Position numbers and translations under genes: made by a program | Assembly (NCBI RefSeq): GCF_001704415.2 | Contig: NC_030813.1 | Location: 14,402,001-14,466,000, forward strand | Origin: Capra hircus | Lineage: Eukaryota; Chordata; Mammalia; Artiodactyla; Bovidae | DNA length: 64,000 nucleotides | Direction of reading: 5' to 3' | Notes under the pieces: model-generated | Told to the model about the DNA's origin: nothing | Database searches by the model: none | The model's input: the letters and a program-made list of their open reading frames with translations, nothing else | In this document: positions 59,351 to 64,000 of the stretch, piece by piece | How positions within the stretch are numbered: the first letter of the stretch is position 1 | Layout of the letters: every line of letters starts with the position of its first letter

Positions 59351-61004
59351 GATCTGATAACATGGATATCATGAGTCATTTTCAATTGAATGGTAGTGCT
59401 TGGAAGAAGATTGATTAATTATTTTCATTGAAATGAGCTGAATATTCCAGGACAGTCACTTTGCAGTTAAGATTTTAAATCTTTTCACTGTGTATGCTAT
59501 ACTCAAGTTGCAGTATTTATTAGCATTTAATTTAAAAAAGTGTCACTGATTAAAAATCATAGCTCACATAAAAATGCTCTGGAGGGAAAAAAATGACAAA
59601 ATTTCACAACCGTGTGCCTGTGTTCCTGAATGGCAATAATCAATTGGAGCTCGCTGGCTTACCCTCTTGCATGGTTGCCTCTGTTTCTAGTTTACTACAG
59701 GCCCAGTCACCTCATGTCCTTTCACCTCACCACTTACTTCATGTCACCTTCCCATCTGCGTGGCTGCAAGCAACTTACGGAAGAAACTGTGTGCCTTCTT
59801 TCTTATACTCCACAATGCCTAACCCAGAATGTCGTACAGGGTAAGCAACTCAATAACATTCTATTAAATCAAGTTGATTCAGGTTAATAAAATTGAGTAG
59901 CTTCAAAGAGACCTTGGTAAATATATAAAAAAGAATTTTTAAGGAAGCTTCGAGGACAAGCTGACTTTATAATTTAGTCAAAATTTGATCTGGCCATTTT
60001 TACTCTTATAGATAGCTTGCTGTACAATGCAAACTCTGTATTTTATTTAGTTACTGTTTCAATCTGTGATCATGTCTGATATGGTTAATATTTTAAAAAT
60101 AATTTCTTTCTCTTAATTTCTAATTTGTAAAAGTTTTTATTGGTGTACAACATAGTCAATGCAGTTTCCAAAGGTTGTGTCAAATTTTTGCTCCTTCTTA
60201 TTCTGGTAAACAATAGGAACAAATATAGTGACTTGAGAGAATGAGATAGATTCTATCCTGAGGACCAGAAAGACATATGGTACCAACATGCATCAGGGCA
60301 AGAAAGAGGTCTTTTATGTAGCCTATCCTAGTAATATAATTGATGGGCAGAAGACAGATTCCCACTGCCAACCTCCTACCACATATGTCCTAAATTTGCT
60401 TCTACACTGTGGAAAGAGTATGTATATTTATATCTCTTTCACAAGTACTCTGAGAGCTAAAAATTAAAACACATGATACTTTGTGCTAGCTTAGAGCCCA
60501 GCACTATTTTATTTAATGCCTATCCTGTCCTTCTTTAAATTTTATCAGTTAGCCGTTGACAACCTCTTATACATAAACCATCTTGGAATGTAATCAGTAA
60601 CTCTCACATTAGTGTGAATCACATTGTTATTCTCTTGACACCTACAGCAATATATCTCAGTGCTCACTGGAGTGGAGCAGAAAACTGAGACATCATAAAG
60701 CAGAAAAGATGAGATGCCAGAAGGCTTCAAACTGTGGAAGACCAGAGAGAGAGATGGATGGACAACAAAGGCAAAAGTGATTATTTCAATTTTCTGTCTG
60801 GGTTTGTACACCCATAGACTAGACTACCACCACCTAAAGTCTCTCCTCCCTAGTACTGTTCATGATTAATCTGTTTCCTTCATATGGAAAATCCAGATGT
60901 ATTTGTTTCCGTTCTGGATCATCAGATTGTATAAATGAACAAATCTCTTATTTCTATAGAGATTCCTATGTCCTAAGGTGTGATCCAAGAAGTTTCTGAA
61001 TCTA

Positions 61005-61022
61005 TGTGTGTGTGTGTGTGTG
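61005..61022. repeat. (TG)9 microsatellite
   Basis: A perfect TG run is followed by CACACA. Confidence 0.95.
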
Positions 61023-61486
61023 CACACATCTGTTCATGTAATTTCACTTTAAATGGTAAAGTGTAGGTGGGACTTTGAAAACCTACTCATGTTCTACAGA
61101 TAATGGTTTGAATACAATTTTCTCCACATGTGCTATCATTGTTTTCAATCCTGATAGTGAGACTGACTTAAACATAAAACAAACCTACAAATAAAAAAAA
61201 TGCCCAAATAATTTATTTTAAAATGATCTAAGAGCATAGACTGACAATTTATAGGAGAAGGACCCTAAAGGATTAATAACTATATCAACCAACCTCACTA
61301 GTAAATGGAAAATTTACATTAAGCATCATGATGCCCAATAGATTTAAAAGTCTGACAATACCCAATATTGTTAAAATGTAGGAAAAATCATAGTTTAATA
61401 CTGAGTGGAAGTGAAAATTCTTACAACAAATTTTGGAGACTTGATTTTTGCAATATCTGGTAAAACTGAGTATTTTCACCTCTTCA

Positions 61487-61937
61487 GTTCAGTTCAGTCA
61501 CTCAGTCATGTCTGACTCTTTGCAACCCCATGAATCCCAGCACGCCAGGCATCCTTGTCCATCATCAACTTCCAGAGATCACTCAAACTCACGTCCATTG
61601 AGTTGGTCATGCCATCCAGCCATCTCATCCTCTGTCGTCCCCTTCTCCTCCTGCCCCCAATCCCTCCCAGCATCAGAGTCTTTTCCAATGAGTCAACTCT
61701 TTGCATGAGGTGGCCAAAGTAATGGAGTTTCAGCTTTAGCATCATTCCTTCCAAAGAAATCCCAGGGCTGATCTCCCTCAGAATGGACTGCTTGGATCTT
61801 CTTGCAGTCCAAGGGACTCTCAAGAGTCTTCTCCAACATCACAGTTCAAAAGCATCAATTCTTTGGTGCTCAGCCTTCTTCACAGTCCAACTCTCACATC
61901 CATACACCACTGGAAAAACCATAGCCTTGACTAGACT
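61487..61937 (-). mobile_element. BovB LINE, 0.45 kb
   Basis: A TTCAG tail lies at the left. The frame is open for 105 codons (61823-61506) with the CGA codon intact. Truncation follows 'agccttgactagac'. Confidence 0.93.
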
Positions 61938-62908
61938 CTTAAGACACAACAATTTTACACTTCAATAAATACCCCAGAGATAATTTCACTCAGAATCATA
62001 GACAAAGAAACAAGCAAGAATGTTCATAGCAGCCTTGTTTATAATTGCACAAAGTTGGAAGCAAATCGATTTTCATCATCTTGAAAACTGATCAGTAATA
62101 ATGGTATATTCACATAACTAGGTGTGTTTTCAGCCATGAAAATGAATAGACTTTATGTCAGATTAATCTCTCAAAGATAATGTTGAATGGTAAAATAGAT
62201 TGTGAAGATTTTAAAAACTGCCAGGCCATGACACATGTTTTTCCTAGATATAAACATATATAGTCAAAATTTCAAAATCATATAAAGAATTAATAAAACT
62301 TTTCTAGACAGTTTATTTGCAAGGAAAGGGGAGTACAAAATGAAGTTCAAATTTATTATAAGACTTTATTAAAATTTTTTGACTCAGAATTTTAGGAATT
62401 TCTAATAAGTAAATCTACACTGTGTTAGTAATATTTAGTCTCTATAATTTTCTTCATGTATAAAATACTACACAATAAAAGAATGTCAGAGTGTATTATC
62501 TGTGCAGACTTAATGTTTCCACAGCATGAGGCACAAGCATCTGTTATAACAGTACCACATTCTGTTAAGATTATCTCCTTAGGACATTAGGTTTATTGCT
62601 TTCTGACATTAGGACATTATTGAAGCCACCAATCTAGGACTGTTTCTTATTCAGTTTTTAATTTATTGCCTCAATAATTGTTGGTGAATGACTAAAGCAA
62701 CTTAATTATAATATTAGAAATAAAGGTTACAAAATTACACATAAAATTAATAGTATACTGATCAATATTACAGTAAAGACATTATAAAACATGTGTCTCT
62801 ACATAAAGGTTTTCTCCTTTCTCCAGCTCCTATCTCAATTATAAGAGGTCGTTTTATTACAATGACTTTTGCTGATGGTATGAGAGGACGTCACAAAATA
62901 CCATGTAT
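61938..62908. other. Old L1 piece and unique sequence
   Basis: An ancient plus-strand L1 occupies about 61968-62335. From there to 62908 nothing is recognised. Confidence 0.45.
61968..62335 (+). repeat. Old L1 ORF2 3'-end fragment
   Basis: 'caagaatgttcatagcagcc', 'tttataattgcacaaagttg', 'aatggtatattcacataa', 'gccatgaaaatgaatagac' and 'taatgttgaatggtaaaa' follow the mammalian L1 order. It is diverged and tail-less. Confidence 0.75.
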
Positions 62909-64000
62909 CTGGTTCAGTTCAGTTCAGTCGCTCAGTCGTGTCCGACTCTTTGCGACCCCATGAATCGCAGCACGCCAGGCCTCCCTGTCCATCACCAGCT
63001 CCCGGAGTTCACTCAGACTCACGCCCATCGAGTCACTGATGCCATCCAGCCATCTCATCCTCTGTTGTCCCCTTCTCCTCCTGCCCCCAATCCCTCCCAG
63101 CATCAGAGTCTTTTCCAATGAGTCAACTGTTCGCATGAGGTGGCCAAAGTACTGGAGCTTCAGCTTCAGCATCATTCCCTTCAAAGAAATCCCAGGGTTG
63201 ATCTCCTTCAGAATGGACTGGTTGGATCTCCTTGCAGTCCAAGGGACTCTCAAGAGTCTTCTCCAACACCACAGTTCAAAAGCATCAATTCTTTGGCACT
63301 CAGCCTTCTTCACAGTCCAACTCTCACATCCATACATGACCACAGGAAAAACCATCGCCTTGACTAGACGGACCTTAGTCGGCAAAGTAATGTCCCTGCT
63401 TTTGAATATGCTATCTAAGTTGGTCATAACTTTTCTTCCAAGGAGTAAGCGTCTTTTAATTTCATGGCTGCAGTCACCATCTGCAGTGATTTTGGAGCCC
63501 AAAAAAATAAAGTCTGACACTGTTTCTACTGTTTCCCCATCTATTTCCCATAAAGTGATGGGACCAGATGCCATGATCTTCATTTTCTGAATGTTGAGCT
63601 TTAAACCAACTTTTTCACTCTCCACTTTCACTTTCATCAAGAGGCTTTTTAGTTCCTCTTCACTTTCTGCCATAAGGGTGGTGTCATCTGCATATCTGAG
63701 GTTATTGAGATTTCTCCCAGCAATCTTGATTCCAGCTTGTGTTTCTTCCAGCCCAGCATTTCTCATGATGTACTCTGCATAGAAGTTAAATAAGCAGGGT
63801 GACAATATACAGCCTTGACGTACACCTTTTCCTATTTGGAACCAGTCTGTTGTTCCATGTTCAGTTCTAACTGTTGCTTCCTTACCTGCATACAGATTTC
63901 TCAAGAGACAGGTTAGGTGGTCTCGTATTCCCATCTCTTTCAGAATTTTTCACAGTTTATTGTGATCCACACAGTCAAAGGCTTTGGCATAGTCAATAAA
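62909..64000 (-). mobile_element. BovB LINE, at least 1.1 kb, runs off the window
   Basis: A TTCAGTTCAGT tail is at 62914-62925. The RT and C-terminal region extend past the window edge ('gactatgccaaagcctttg' on the minus strand, a conserved RT segment, is at the very end). YADD is at 63694-63683. Retained CpGs and an open frame mark a young copy. Confidence 0.97.
62924..63934 (-). pseudogene. BovB RT C-terminal frame, 336 codons open
   Basis: RT features in order: GVRQGC (residues 37-42), LSP (44-46), YADD (81-84, the catalytic metal-binding motif), then the IMASGPIT segment, CWRRLLRVPWTARRSNQ and the natural terminus ending LSD. Upstream of residue 1, a base change or frameshift near 63934-63960 closes the frame before the RT palm's first motif. 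The rest of the element is outside the window, so whether a longer protein exists cannot be judged here. The shared arginine CGA codon is CAA (glutamine). Confidence 0.82.

Larger units (their letters stand above)
56569..61486. other. Unique interval with ancient repeats
   Basis: It holds an interrupted (TG)n (56575-56596), an L2 (about 57390-57870), a MaLR-like LTR (about 59008-59350) and (TG)9 at 61005-61022. About 58390-58560 has the look of an old mammalian interspersed repeat I cannot name. The 125-codon frame at 56576-56953 starts in the TG run and looks like chance. Confidence 0.4.

Noticed and set aside
1..64000. Search for an undescribed multi-gene system (operons, defence islands, phage or toxin modules)
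   Set aside because: The window is vertebrate nuclear DNA dominated by retroelements. No operon-like gene arrangement, prokaryotic promoter or ribosome-binding pattern is present.

Overview
This window comes from a ruminant nuclear genome, in an AT-rich, gene-poor (intergenic or large-intron) region. Two repeat families show this. One is tRNA-Glu-headed Bov-tA/Bov-A2 SINEs, which are confined to ruminants. The other is many copies of the RTE-clade LINE BovB, ending in the (ACTGA)n-type tail typical of bovid-type genomes. Cetartiodactyl-type L1 3' ends agree with this. I cannot tell cattle from sheep, goat, deer or another ruminant. I found no intact host protein-coding gene, rRNA, functional tRNA, CRISPR array or microbial system. 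The long open frames are reverse-transcriptase remnants, their antisense shadows, or chance.

Layout. 1-3.7 kb: three Bov-tA SINEs and unique sequence. 3.75-6.0 kb: the longest BovB copy, with decayed frames. 6-11.2 kb: unique AT-rich DNA with one block that looks like a possible conserved element. 11.2-13.9 kb: a MaLR-type LTR split by a SINE, then two BovB pieces. 15.4-22.5 kb: a dense retro-cluster. Its core is a processed pseudogene of YWHAZ (14-3-3 zeta) on the minus strand at about 16.58-21.25 kb. It is split by two BovB insertions (one of them split again by an L1) and by one Bov-tA with a 14-bp target-site duplication. 22.9-29.1 kb: SINEs, including a tail-to-tail inverted pair, two MIRs, and an L1 whose 5' part is inverted. 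29-44 kb: mostly unique sequence with L1 ends, a possible LTR, short SINEs and microsatellites. 44-46.8 kb: a Bov-A2 dimer with a duplicated insertion junction, a 1-kb BovB, and a head-on BovB/BovB junction. 46.8-53.3 kb: unique sequence with one GC-richer unexplained block and one exon-like open segment. 53.36-54.97 kb: a plus-strand BovB with a perfect 11-bp target duplication. 55-62.9 kb: old L1, L2 and MaLR fragments, one SINE and one BovB. 62.9-64 kb: a BovB with a 336-codon open frame, running off the window.

How the elements relate. BovB and L1 supplied the enzymes that copied everything else here. SINE tails derive from BovB. The processed pseudogene has the poly(A) end expected of L1 machinery. 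The nesting gives a relative order: YWHAZ retrocopy first, then BovB and Bov-tA, then L1 inside BovB. The most useful observations are this layered retrocopy, a CGA codon in BovB that has become a stop in five copies, the duplicated SINE junction at 44.0 kb, the inverted L1 at 28.6-29.1 kb, and two unexplained non-repeat blocks. No previously undescribed system was found. Repeat and pseudogene identities rest on my recall of consensus sequences, so element edges are mostly good to about 10-20 bases unless a target duplication fixes them.
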